Below, piece by piece: positions 1 to 5,085 of a DNA stretch of 5,085 nt. Source of the stretch: JBGSOW01 sp041738875. Lineage in GTDB: Bacteria; Patescibacteriota; Dojkabacteria; CALFHW01. The first letter of the stretch is position 1. The number at the start of each line of letters is the position of its first letter. The stretch covers positions 1-5,085 of the forward strand of contig JBGSOW010000042.1 of assembly GCA_041738875.1 (NCBI GenBank), read 5' to 3'. The notes beneath the pieces were generated by a model. That model was not told where the DNA came from and did not search any database. It saw nothing but the letters and a program-made list of their open reading frames with translations. The translations under genes were made by a program, and so were the position numbers.

Positions 1-52
1 CGGCAGCGCTGATGCAACCATTAAGCTTTGGCAGACTGCAATGGCAAAATGA
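1..52 (+). CDS. C-terminal end of a WD40-repeat protein (partial)
   Basis: Reading from base 2, the last codons give GSADATIKLWQTAMAK followed by TGA at 50-52. The stretch SADATIKLW is the classic closing strand of a WD40 beta-propeller blade (the [GA]SxDxTIKLW signature), so this is the end of a WD40-repeat protein whose body lies upstream of the window. Such proteins are scaffolds for protein-protein contacts and are numerous in filamentous cyanobacteria, often fused to kinase or NTPase domains; the partner domain cannot be seen here. The tail after the last blade is very short (QTAMAK). The next frame (3-71) reads to a later stop as LQWQNDDLEAQ, which resembles a normal polar tail, so a small frameshift near the end is possible but not shown. 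Confidence 0.72.
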   Translation, partial: GSADATIKLWQTAMAK

Positions 53-227
53 CGATTTAGAAGCTCAATAAAAACTTTCATTAAAACGTTCGATAAATGT
101 ATGAATACTCAAGGTAAAATAAAGTGAAATCTAATCTTAAATTCTTCAGTACATCCAGTCTTTGTAGACAGAGAGATCCACCCTTATATGTCGTGAACTT
201 ATTCTCAACTCTAAGTAGATTTTGGAA

Positions 228-254
228 TTCTTGCACATCAATTATGTGCAAGAA
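228..254. promoter_or_regulatory. Perfect 10-bp stem-loop in the haloperoxidase leader
   Basis: TTCTTGCACA (228-237) is exactly the reverse complement of TGTGCAAGAA (245-254), with a 7-nt loop. It sits 67 bp before the preferred start codon of the haloperoxidase gene. It could be an operator for a dimeric regulator, or an RNA hairpin in the 5' leader. It has no T-run after it, so an intrinsic terminator for the upstream WD40 gene is unlikely. The symmetry is seen directly; the role is inference. Confidence 0.4.
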
Positions 255-321
255 GATATGCCCAACCTCAAAGAAAAATTGTCCTTGTCAACCCGAAGTT
301 TTAACTAAGGCAGCGAAAAAT

Positions 322-1676
322 ATGTCTATTTTAAAAATCAATGATTTAGCCCTACAATTGGTTGCTAATGACTTTAGCAAGAATGATCCTGATCCTGCGA
401 AGAATTCACCGACAAATGGAGGGCCAACAAGAACTTCTCGTGCTTTGGCAATTATTCATCTCGCTGCCCATGATGCTTATGCAATAGTTACAGCAAAGCT
501 GACACCGCAGCTTTCTACGTTACCAAATAGACCTACCGGAGTTAATACTGACGAAGAAACTGGCATAACTGCACTGATTGGTGCTGGACTAAGGGCTGCG
601 ACGCAAATTTATCCTGATCAAGCTGCATTTATTGCAGCAGAGGGATCTAAAATCCTTAAAACTGTTCGTGATCCCAGAGCCTTAAGATTTGGAGAACAAA
701 TTGCAGATGCCTGGATTCGAGAACGGACAAATGATGGTTCAGCATTGCCTCAGGAAGATGAATTTTATGATTCTGCACCTGGACGACATCGTCCTGATCC
801 TCTTCAGCCAGGCCAAAAAACTTTAGGTAGAACCTGGGGACTTGTAAGACCTTTTGTTCTTCGAGATGTAATAACAGACGCTTATCTAAATCCACCTGAT
901 TCTTTGACAAGTGATCAATACACAACAGCATTTAACAGGGTTCTAGAACTTGGGGAATATGATATTGCCCTGAGTGATAATCCAAATATTCGCAGGCAGG
1001 CTCTGATTGGAATTTTTTGGGGATATGACGGTGCTAACAAACTTGGAACCCCGCCCCGTCTTTACAACCAGGTTGTACGCAGCATTCACGGATTTGAAGA
1101 TTTAGTCCATAGTCAACAAGTTAAGCTTTTAACTGCAATTAACGTGGCAATGGCAGATGCAGGTATTGCAGCATGGTACTGGAAGTATGAATATGATTTT
1201 TGGCGACCCGTTTTGGGCATTCGTGAAGCTGATAGTGGTTTTGGACCAACAGGCCAAGGCGATGAGAATGAAAATACAACCGGAGATCCATTCTGGCTTC
1301 CACTCGGCGCACCTAATAGCAATCCGCCAAAGCCTGTCTTTGGTGCTAGGGGTAGCAACCTTACCCCGCCTTCCCCGCTTATCCTTCTGGACACTCTACA
1401 TTTGGATCAGCCTGCTTTGAAGTAGCCGCTGCTATTCTTTGTAAAAAAACTGAGGAGGTTTACGCAACCTTTGTCTCTGACGAGTTTAATGGTGAAACAA
1501 CTGATAATACTGGTGCTACCCGTCCAAAATGGATACAAACATTTAACTTGAGTGAAGCTATTGATCAAAACAGCATCAGTCGCATTTATCTTGGTGTACA
1601 TTGGGACTTCGATGCCTCTGGAGGGGCAACTGTTGGCAAGGCTGTTGCAGAAAAGACTGTTGAGGCTTTTAGGTAA
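322..1676 (+). pseudogene. Vanadium-dependent haloperoxidase (PAP2 superfamily), interrupted by a one-base frameshift
   Basis: Enzymes of this family use histidine-bound vanadate and H2O2 to oxidise halides to hypohalous acid. All three active-site motifs can be read. Counting from ATG 322 with the frame repaired (451 aa), motif 1 is KYEYDFWRP (K288-P296), motif 2 is YPSGHSTFGSA (S356, G357, acid-base H358) and motif 3 is RIYLGVHWDFDA (R421, G425, vanadate-ligand H427). The N-terminal part matches the family too (NDFSKNDPDPAKNSPTNGGP). The reading frame changes at about 1369-1376 (CCTTCCCC): TPP continues as SPLILLD to a TAG at 1423-1425, while the next frame resumes with PAYPSGH and runs to TAA 1674-1676. 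One missing base explains it. As it stands the product would be 367 aa and lack the catalytic and vanadate-binding histidines. Start: ATG 322 is chosen because homology begins there and AAGG lies 11 bp upstream; the frame is open back to GTG 124 but that extension looks non-coding. No other lesions are visible, so the break is recent or a sequencing error. Confidence 0.88.
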
Positions 1677-1703
1677 GCGTTGTAGACCAAAATATCTACA
1701 GCG
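1677..1703 (+). other. Short hairpin directly after the haloperoxidase stop
   Basis: TGTAGA (1681-1686) pairs with TCTACA (1695-1700), and the stem extends outward by one G-U and two G-C pairs (1678-1680 with 1701-1703), with an 8-nt loop. It begins just after the TAA at 1674-1676. No T-run follows, so it is not a standard intrinsic terminator; it may mark the 3' end of the transcript or be chance. Confidence 0.25.
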
Positions 1704-1722
1704 GTAGAGAGAAAGATAAGTA

Positions 1723-2237
1723 ATGGCGATCTCCCTTTCCCCTCAGCTTTCATTATTTGATGGGTTTTGGGTAGAAGGGGCGATCGCCCAGAGAGAAATA
1801 CCAAACTTGGCCTCGCAAAAGGTTGTGCGAGGGATGTCAATGGGGCTAACATCTAGTCAAGATGTTTACCGTACAATGTGTCGCGAAGTATTGATAGGAA
1901 ATCAGCTTAGGGTTGGTAAAGCAACAAATCAGGGTGAATTTGATAATCTGCCAATGTTAAGGAGTATAAACTATAAGTTTGAAGGAAAATTGCCACTTTG
2001 CTACTATATTCTTGCGGAAGCGTAGTATTAGTGTATTGTGCATGGGGGCAAGACGGATACACCTGAAAAGCATGCTCAGTGGGAAGCTAACGCCACATTG
2101 TTGTAGAGACTTTTGTGGGTCTGTTGCTCAATGATGAACACTCGATACTGCGGCAGACTCCAGCTTGGAAGCCGGAAATCAGGAAGAAAATGAGTTTTGA
2201 TATGAAAGATCTAATCAAGTACACTCTAAATTCATAG
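1723..2237 (+). pseudogene. Decayed C-terminal fragment of an animal-type haem peroxidase
   Basis: Three pieces together match the C-terminal region of bacterial animal-haem-peroxidase-like proteins (the linoleate diol synthase / cyclooxygenase-like group). Frame 1 from ATG 1723 gives REIPNLASQKVVRGMSMGL, TSSQDV and PLCYYILAEA, corresponding to the family's NLA.RN..RG..LGLPSGQ.V and PLW.YIL.EA segments. After TAG 2023-2025 and TAG 2029-2031 the same frame continues as CIVHGGKTDTPEKHAQWEANA. At about 2090-2096 the frame changes, and codons from 2094 read HIVVETFVGLLLNDEHS, TPAWKPE and FDMKDLIKY to TAG 2235-2237, matching the family's G.IVAEV..GLL, W.P and F.M.DLL.F ending. The LGPVG that normally precedes HIV is missing, suggesting a small deletion there. 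About 160 residues survive of a protein that is usually several times longer. The distal-histidine catalytic core is absent, so no activity is expected. The first 16 or so residues are of uncertain origin, and ATG 1723 may not be a real start. Confidence 0.75.
1778..1789. repeat. HIP1 octamer within a 12-bp palindrome
   Basis: GGGCGATCGCCC is a perfect palindrome containing the HIP1 octamer GCGATCGC (1780-1787). HIP1 is strongly over-represented in many cyanobacterial genomes, so it supports the taxonomic reading. It lies inside the haem peroxidase remnant and needs no local function. Confidence 0.85.
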
Positions 2238-2262
2238 ACTAAATTAGCCTATAAATTTAGTC
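2237..2262. repeat. AT-rich inverted repeat overlapping the remnant's stop codon
   Basis: GACTAAATT (2237-2245) and AATTTAGTC (2254-2262) form a perfect 9-bp stem with an 8-nt loop. The same GACTAAATT occurs again as a direct copy at 2405-2413, and a close variant GACTAATTTA at 2291-2300. The stem contains only two G-C pairs and has no T-run, so a terminator is unlikely. The function is unknown; scattered copies could be protein-binding boxes or simply AT-rich sequence. Confidence 0.4.
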
Positions 2263-2373
2263 AAGGATCTGAATGGTCACCAAATTTTATGACTAATTTA
2301 GAATTAGAAATAGTAAACACTGCAATAAAAACGCCGATTCATTAATTCTAAAGCAAAGTGTTAATCTGACAAA

Positions 2374-2384
2374 TGCTATATACT
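2374..2384 (+). promoter_or_regulatory. Possible extended -10 promoter for the 79-aa ORF
   Basis: TGCTATATACT holds an extended -10 (TGC-TATATA) and, shifted by two, TATACT, which matches TATAAT at five of six positions. No good -35 hexamer is found 16-18 bp upstream. Transcription from here would give a leader of about 45-50 nt before ATG 2439. Candidate only. Confidence 0.25.
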
Positions 2385-2425
2385 GCTCAGTATGACTTCA
2401 ATGAGACTAAATTGTTTTTACCCTT

Positions 2426-2430
2426 AAGGA
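2426..2430 (+). promoter_or_regulatory. Shine-Dalgarno AAGGA for the 79-aa ORF
   Basis: AAGGA ends 8 bp before ATG 2439, an ideal spacing and the best ribosome binding site in the window. It is the main reason to treat the small ORF as a real gene. Confidence 0.6.
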
Positions 2431-2438
2431 ATTGAAAT

Positions 2439-2678
2439 ATGATCTGCGATCCACAGGCATTTGAGCTTAATGAAGAGCAAAAAAAAGAGTTATTAAATCT
2501 GACGGGTGATTTCTTGGCAAAACATTTCTCAAAAGAAGTCATATCAACATTGCAAGTTGAGATTAAATTCTCCCGCAAACAGGTAGAAACCTTGCTTAGG
2601 GTAGTAACTCACGGATGTGTCTCAAGTCCCGGTGCCGATGATGGAAGATGCCCTGAGAATTATGTTTGGTCAGAGTGA
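2439..2678 (+). CDS. Small protein of unknown function (79 aa) with a Cys-containing C-terminus
   Basis: I do not recognise this protein. It starts at an ATG with a well-placed AAGGA 8 bp upstream and ends at TGA 2676-2678. Residues 8-35 (FELNEEQKKELLNLTGDFLA and following) look amphipathic and helical, rich in Glu, Lys and Leu. Residues 36-56 are mixed, and the last 23 or so (from THGCVSSPGADDG on to CPENYVWSE) are rich in Gly, Ser, Pro and Cys, with two cysteines 12 residues apart. There is no signal peptide or membrane segment. A charged helical front followed by a short Cys/Ser/Gly tail is a layout seen in RiPP precursors, but no GG or GA cleavage site sits at the boundary and no maturation enzyme is in the window, so this is only an idea. 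It could also be the truncated front of a longer gene. It stands alone, 201 bp after the peroxidase remnant and 34 bp before the repeat element. Confidence 0.5.
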   Translation: MICDPQAFELNEEQKKELLNLTGDFLAKHFSKEVISTLQVEIKFSRKQVETLLRVVTHGCVSSPGADDGRCPENYVWSE

Positions 2679-2715
2679 TGATACTAGATTTGTCTTAGTC
2701 AGTTTTCAATTAATA

Positions 2716-2778
2716 GGGGGCATGTTTAATATCAAAAAGCTTTACTCAGAGCGAATTTTGCAATATTAGATGTCCCCC
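2716..2778. repeat. Imperfect hairpin formed by the insertion in the left arm
   Basis: GGGGGCAT...TTAATAT (2716-2731) pairs imperfectly with ATATTAGATGTCCCCC (2763-2778) across about 30 nt. The inner end of the 55-bp segment (TGTCCCC, 2771-2777) is thus an inverted copy of the element's own outer end, which hints that the segment came from a second copy of the same element or from an inverted duplication. Confidence 0.5.
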
Positions 2779-2801
2779 TTGGTGGCGCAGAAAACTCATG
2801 A

Positions 2802-2822
2802 AATCCTTGTCCATAAAGGATT
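2802..2822. repeat. Small inverted repeat inside the element
   Basis: AATCCTT (2802-2808) and AAGGATT (2816-2822) form a perfect 7-bp stem with a 7-nt loop. It lies just inside the left terminal repeat of the MITE-like element and is likely part of its folded structure. Confidence 0.45.
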
Positions 2823-2835
2823 ATAGACAAAATGG

Positions 2836-2860
2836 AAATTTTGGGAAAATCCCAAAATTT
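2836..2860. repeat. Perfect 11-bp hairpin at the centre of the element
   Basis: AAATTTTGGGA (2836-2846) and TCCCAAAATTT (2850-2860) are exact reverse complements with a 3-nt AAA loop. It is the strongest hairpin in the window and lies near the middle of the MITE-like element. On either strand the outer arm is T- or A-rich, so weak bidirectional termination is conceivable; being part of the repeat element is the simpler reading. Confidence 0.6.
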
Positions 2861-2955
2861 GAACGAGGGTAGTGGGTTTCAGCCTCTATTTTGAGCACTC
2901 ATTCTGTTTATCATGAGAATCTAAAAAGTTTTCTACACCACTAAGTGTCCCCTAT

Positions 2956-3184
2956 CAAACTGCGACTTGCTGTAGTTATGCCTCTCAAAATTTAGCATCT
3001 TTTACTCATATTTAAAAGTTGAATATCACTTAAAAACCTCGCAGTTTATTTTCGATAAGCCAGTTTATTTAAATAGTAGAACATATAAAAAAATTGTTTT
3101 TCTTTGGCTTATTTTAATCAAAAAATAGGAATATTTTAAGTTTTTATAGCACAAGTTCTTTCTTGGAGTAAACAGAATTTAACG
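2956..3184 (+). other. AT-rich leader region of the exoprotein gene, with paired short repeats
   Basis: No coding sequence is visible. AAACTGCGA (2957-2965) and TCGCAGTTT (3039-3047) are a perfect 9-bp inverted repeat 73 bp apart. The 10-mer CAGTTTATTT occurs twice in direct orientation at 3042-3051 and 3061-3070, a period of 19 bp, close to two helical turns. The stretch then becomes very A/T-rich up to about 3145. The promoter for the exoprotein gene is probably here, but I cannot fix a -35/-10 pair. GGAG at 3165-3168 is 16 bp from the GTG start, rather far for a ribosome binding site. Confidence 0.45.
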
Positions 3185-5085
3185 GTGCTTCAAACCTCTA
3201 GCCAGAAAATTAAAATTCTATGGTTGCTTGGTATAGCGGTTATGGGGTGGACTAGTCTCTCCTCTAGAGATTTAGCGTTTGGACAACAGATTCAGCCTGA
3301 CACTACTCTTGGAGCTGAAAGTTCTGTGGTAAATTCAGGCGTAGTAATCAATAATACCCTAGGCGATTTGATAACATTTGGTGCTGTTCGAGGTGCAAAT
3401 CTATTTCATAGTTTTGATAAATTTAGTATCAACATAGGACAACGTGTTTATTTCAATAATCCTGCTAAAGTTGAGCGAATTATTGTTCGAGTTACTGGAA
3501 GTGATCGCTCCACAATTTTAGGAAGATTAGGCATTACTGGAGGAACCGCTGATCTATTTCTGCTAAATCCCAATGGTATTATTTTTGGTTCTAATGCGTC
3601 CTTAGATCTAAAAGGTTCTTTTTTAGCAACTACAGCCAGCAGCTATATTTTTTCTAATAGTGAATATAGTGCTATCGACCCTTCCTCTTTCCCAACATTG
3701 AGCATTAATATACCTCTCGGTCTTCGATTCAGAAATACGGCTGGTGAGATTGTAAATCGATCACGAGCAGTAGATCCAAGAAGAGTTGGGCTTCAGGTTT
3801 CACGAGGTAAAACATTAGCTCTTGTTGGTGGCAAAATTACAATGGAAAGTGGAGGTATAACTGCTCCAGAAGGCCGTATAGAGCTAGCTAGCATTATAGG
3901 TTCTGGCCAAGTTTCTCTTAGAGAGGGAAATTGGGCAATAGGATACGAAGATCTCCAGAATTCCAACTTTGGCGATATCAACCTACTACAAAGCGCTTTT
4001 GTTATTTCAATAGGAAATAATGGTGGAAGTATTGATTTACATGGTAGAAATATAACCATTGCTGACGGATCATTCCTCTTTTCATCAGTCGAATCTGGAT
4101 TAAAATCAAGTTCAATAAAGATAACAGCTTCTGATTCTTTTGAATTAGTAGGGGGTAGCTCCTTAGTAACTTCAACCTTCGGCAATGCAGATGGAGGAGA
4201 TGTTCTAATAGATGCAAAAAAAATCTTCCTAAGAGATAGATCCTACATACAGTCAGCATCTTCTTTCATTGGATCCATAATAGCTGGTGGAAAAGCTGGT
4301 AACATTTCAATTTCATCTAATCAGATAGAAATAAGTGGTGGTGCATACATAAATGCATCCACTATTGGATCAGGTAATGGAGCAAATATTAAAATAAATT
4401 CTTCTAATAGTGTGAATATATTTGGTGTTTCCACAAGAACTGGATTTCCTAGTGGCTTATACGCAATTTCTGAAGAAAATGCAAGCGGTCAAGCTGGCAA
4501 TATTAATATCGAAGCGCCATTTTTGAGAGTTGCAGATGGTGCAACATTGAGCATTGCTAGTTTTGGCAAAGGTTCTGCCGGAAGTCTAAAAGTTAATGCT
4601 AACTCTATTAGATTAGATAATAAAGCATCAATTAGTGCCGAAACAACCGGAGGACTAGGCAATATTTCACTGAACTCTAATGCTATTATCCTTCGCGGTA
4701 ACAGCAATATTTCAACAAATTCTACTGGTGTATCTACTGGTGGTAATATTGCCATCAATACAGGTGTATTAACTGCTTTAGAAAATAGCGACATCACAGC
4801 AAATTCTGAAGAAAATTTTGGCGGTCGAGTTAGTATTTCGGCTAGAGGAATCTTTGGCACTCAATTTCGAGAGAATCTAACGTCAGAAAGCGATATCACC
4901 GCCACCTCAGATCTAGGGTCTGATTTCAGCGGGATTGTAGAACTCAATATTGAAGCCGTTGATCCCAGTCAGGGTCTAGTCGAATTACCTACAACTGTTG
5001 TCGATCCCAGCACTCTTGTTGCCCAGAACCCTTGCAAACGAGCTTCCAGTAGCGAATTTACCCGTAGCGGTCGCGGTGGCCTGCC
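3185..5085 (+). CDS. Two-partner-secretion exoprotein with haemagglutination-activity (TPS) domain, partial at the 3' end
   Basis: The frame is open without a stop for 633 codons to the window end. From GTG 3185 the protein begins with a Sec signal peptide: K-containing n-region, hydrophobic core ILWLLGIAVMGW (about residues 11-22), and a likely cleavage near LAFG-QQ (about 36). Residues 39-145 are the TPS domain (haemagglutination activity, filamentous haemagglutinin N-terminus): DTTLGAESSVV, the ANLFHSFDKFSI segment (71-82), VYFNNP, ITGGTADLFLLNPNGIIFG (NPNGIIFG at 128-135) and GSFLATTAS. The rest is Asn/Ser/Gly-rich with recurring GN-I-x-I strands (for example GGKAGNISI, GQAGNINI, GLGNISL), as expected of a right-handed beta-helix. 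Close to the end LVAQNPCKRASSSEF and GRGGLP (C617 onward) match the conserved C-terminal tail of cyanobacterial members, so only a few tens of residues should be missing. Such proteins are secreted through a TpsB/Omp85-type porin and act at the cell surface; that partner gene is not in view. The exact role (adhesion, matrix, contact-dependent) cannot be told. An ATG at 3242 is a weaker start because it removes most of the signal peptide. Confidence 0.9.
   Translation, partial: MLQTSSQKIKILWLLGIAVMGWTSLSSRDLAFGQQIQPDTTLGAESSVVNSGVVINNTLGDLITFGAVRGANLFHSFDKFSINIGQRVYFNNPAKVERIIVRVTGSDRSTILGRLGITGGTADLFLLNPNGIIFGSNASLDLKGSFLATTASSYIFSNSEYSAIDPSSFPTLSINIPLGLRFRNTAGEIVNRSRAVDPRRVGLQVSRGKTLALVGGKITMESGGITAPEGRIELASIIGSGQVSLREGNWAIGYEDLQNSNFGDINLLQSAFVISIGNNGGSIDLHGRNITIADGSFLFSSVESGLKSSSIKITASDSFELVGGSSLVTSTFGNADGGDVLIDAKKIFLRDRSYIQSASSFIGSIIAGGKAGNISISSNQIEISGGAYINASTIGSGNGANIKINSSNSVNIFGVSTRTGFPSGLYAISEENASGQAGNINIEAPFLRVADGATLSIASFGKGSAGSLKVNANSIRLDNKASISAETTGGLGNISLNSNAIILRGNSNISTNSTGVSTGGNIAINTGVLTALENSDITANSEENFGGRVSISARGIFGTQFRENLTSESDITATSDLGSDFSGIVELNIEAVDPSQGLVELPTTVVDPSTLVAQNPCKRASSSEFTRSGRGGL

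Larger units (their letters stand above)
2713..2955. mobile_element. MITE-like element with 29-nt imperfect terminal inverted repeats, left repeat split
   Basis: The right end, read on the opposite strand, begins ATAGGGGACA (2955-2946) and continues directly with CTTAGTGGTGTAGAAAACT (2945-2927). The left end has ATAGGGGGCA (2713-2722), then 55 bp of other sequence, then CTTGGTGGCGCAGAAAACT (2778-2796). Over the 29 paired positions 25 match, and all four differences are transitions. The element is 243 bp, or 188 bp without the 55-bp segment. It encodes no transposase and its interior holds two further hairpins, all typical of a non-autonomous miniature transposable element. A TA dinucleotide lies at each edge of the G-run (2714-2715 and 2953-2954), which would fit TA-duplicating IS630/Tc1-type transposition, but since the match extends outward through the TA this is not proven. 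The parent IS is not identified. Confidence 0.6.

Noticed and set aside
258..308. A 16-codon frame starting ATGCCCAACCTC
   Set aside because: It is too short to judge, has no clear ribosome binding site, and lies in the leader of the haloperoxidase gene.
124..321. N-terminal extension of the haloperoxidase frame to GTG 124 or ATG 244
   Set aside because: The 66 extra residues resemble no haloperoxidase N-terminus, are rich in scattered Cys and Ser, and contain the 228-254 palindrome. Family-like sequence begins at ATG 322.
1113..1394. Open frame on the minus strand inside the haloperoxidase gene
   Set aside because: It is antisense to a region with clear haloperoxidase motifs on the + strand and has no recognisable protein features.
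1440..1460. GTAAAAAAACTGAGGAGG as a ribosome binding site for a separate gene after the first stop
   Set aside because: The AGGAGG is explained as Glu-Glu-Val codons of the shifted haloperoxidase frame, and no start codon follows at a suitable distance in that frame.
1586..1852. Open frame on the minus strand across the gap between the two peroxidases
   Set aside because: It has no recognisable motif and overlaps the haloperoxidase C-terminus and the haem peroxidase remnant, both supported on the + strand.
2020..2031. TAG recoding (readthrough) in the haem peroxidase remnant
   Set aside because: The same gene also has a deletion with a frame change and has lost its N-terminal core, so decay is the simpler explanation.
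2379..2391. ATACT-GCTC-AGTAT small palindrome near the possible promoter
   Set aside because: A 5-bp stem in AT-rich DNA is expected by chance.
2713..2955. CRISPR array or group of regulatory RNAs in the intergenic region
   Set aside because: The repeats are inverted rather than regularly spaced direct repeats, and the whole fits one MITE-like element with internal hairpins.
3793..4860. Several minus-strand open frames (3793-4185, 4002-4259, 4489-4860)
   Set aside because: They mirror the Ser/Gly/Asn-rich codons of the exoprotein gene, as expected from its composition, and resemble no known protein.

Overview
The window looks like chromosomal DNA of a filamentous (Nostocales-type) cyanobacterium. 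The evidence is an AT-rich composition, a complete HIP1 octamer GCGATCGC at 1780-1787, the end of a WD40-repeat protein, a vanadium haloperoxidase of cyanobacterial type, and a long secreted protein with the haemagglutination-activity (TPS) domain and the NPC...SEF...GRGGLP tail typical of cyanobacterial exoproteins. All recognisable genes read on the + strand.

Layout: 1-52 is the last codons of a WD40-repeat gene. 53-321 is a leader region with a perfect 10-bp stem-loop (228-254). 322-1676 encodes a vanadium-dependent haloperoxidase. All three vanadate-site motifs are present, but a one-base loss at about 1369-1376 puts the second and third motifs out of frame. 1723-2237 is the decayed C-terminal quarter of an unrelated enzyme, an animal-type haem peroxidase, with two in-frame TAG codons and a small deletion. 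2238-2438 is a short AT-rich spacer with repeated GACTAAATT boxes and a possible promoter. 2439-2678 is a well-started small ORF (79 aa) of unknown function. 2679-3184 is a 506-bp intergenic region that holds a 243-bp element with 29-nt imperfect terminal inverted repeats (the left one split by 55 bp) and no transposase, followed by an AT-rich leader. 3185-5085 is the nearly complete gene for a two-partner-secretion exoprotein, cut by the window end close to its C-terminus.

There is no clear operon. The middle third reads as a zone of gene decay: two peroxidase genes from different superfamilies lie 46 bp apart, one with a single lesion and one heavily eroded, next to a MITE-like repeat. The last gene is intact and presumably exported by a TpsB/Omp85-type porin that is not in the window. 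I find no evidence for a CRISPR array, tRNA or rRNA, complete IS, or defence system. The observations most worth checking are the single-base lesion in the haloperoxidase, the split-TIR element, and the unassigned Cys-containing 79-aa ORF.
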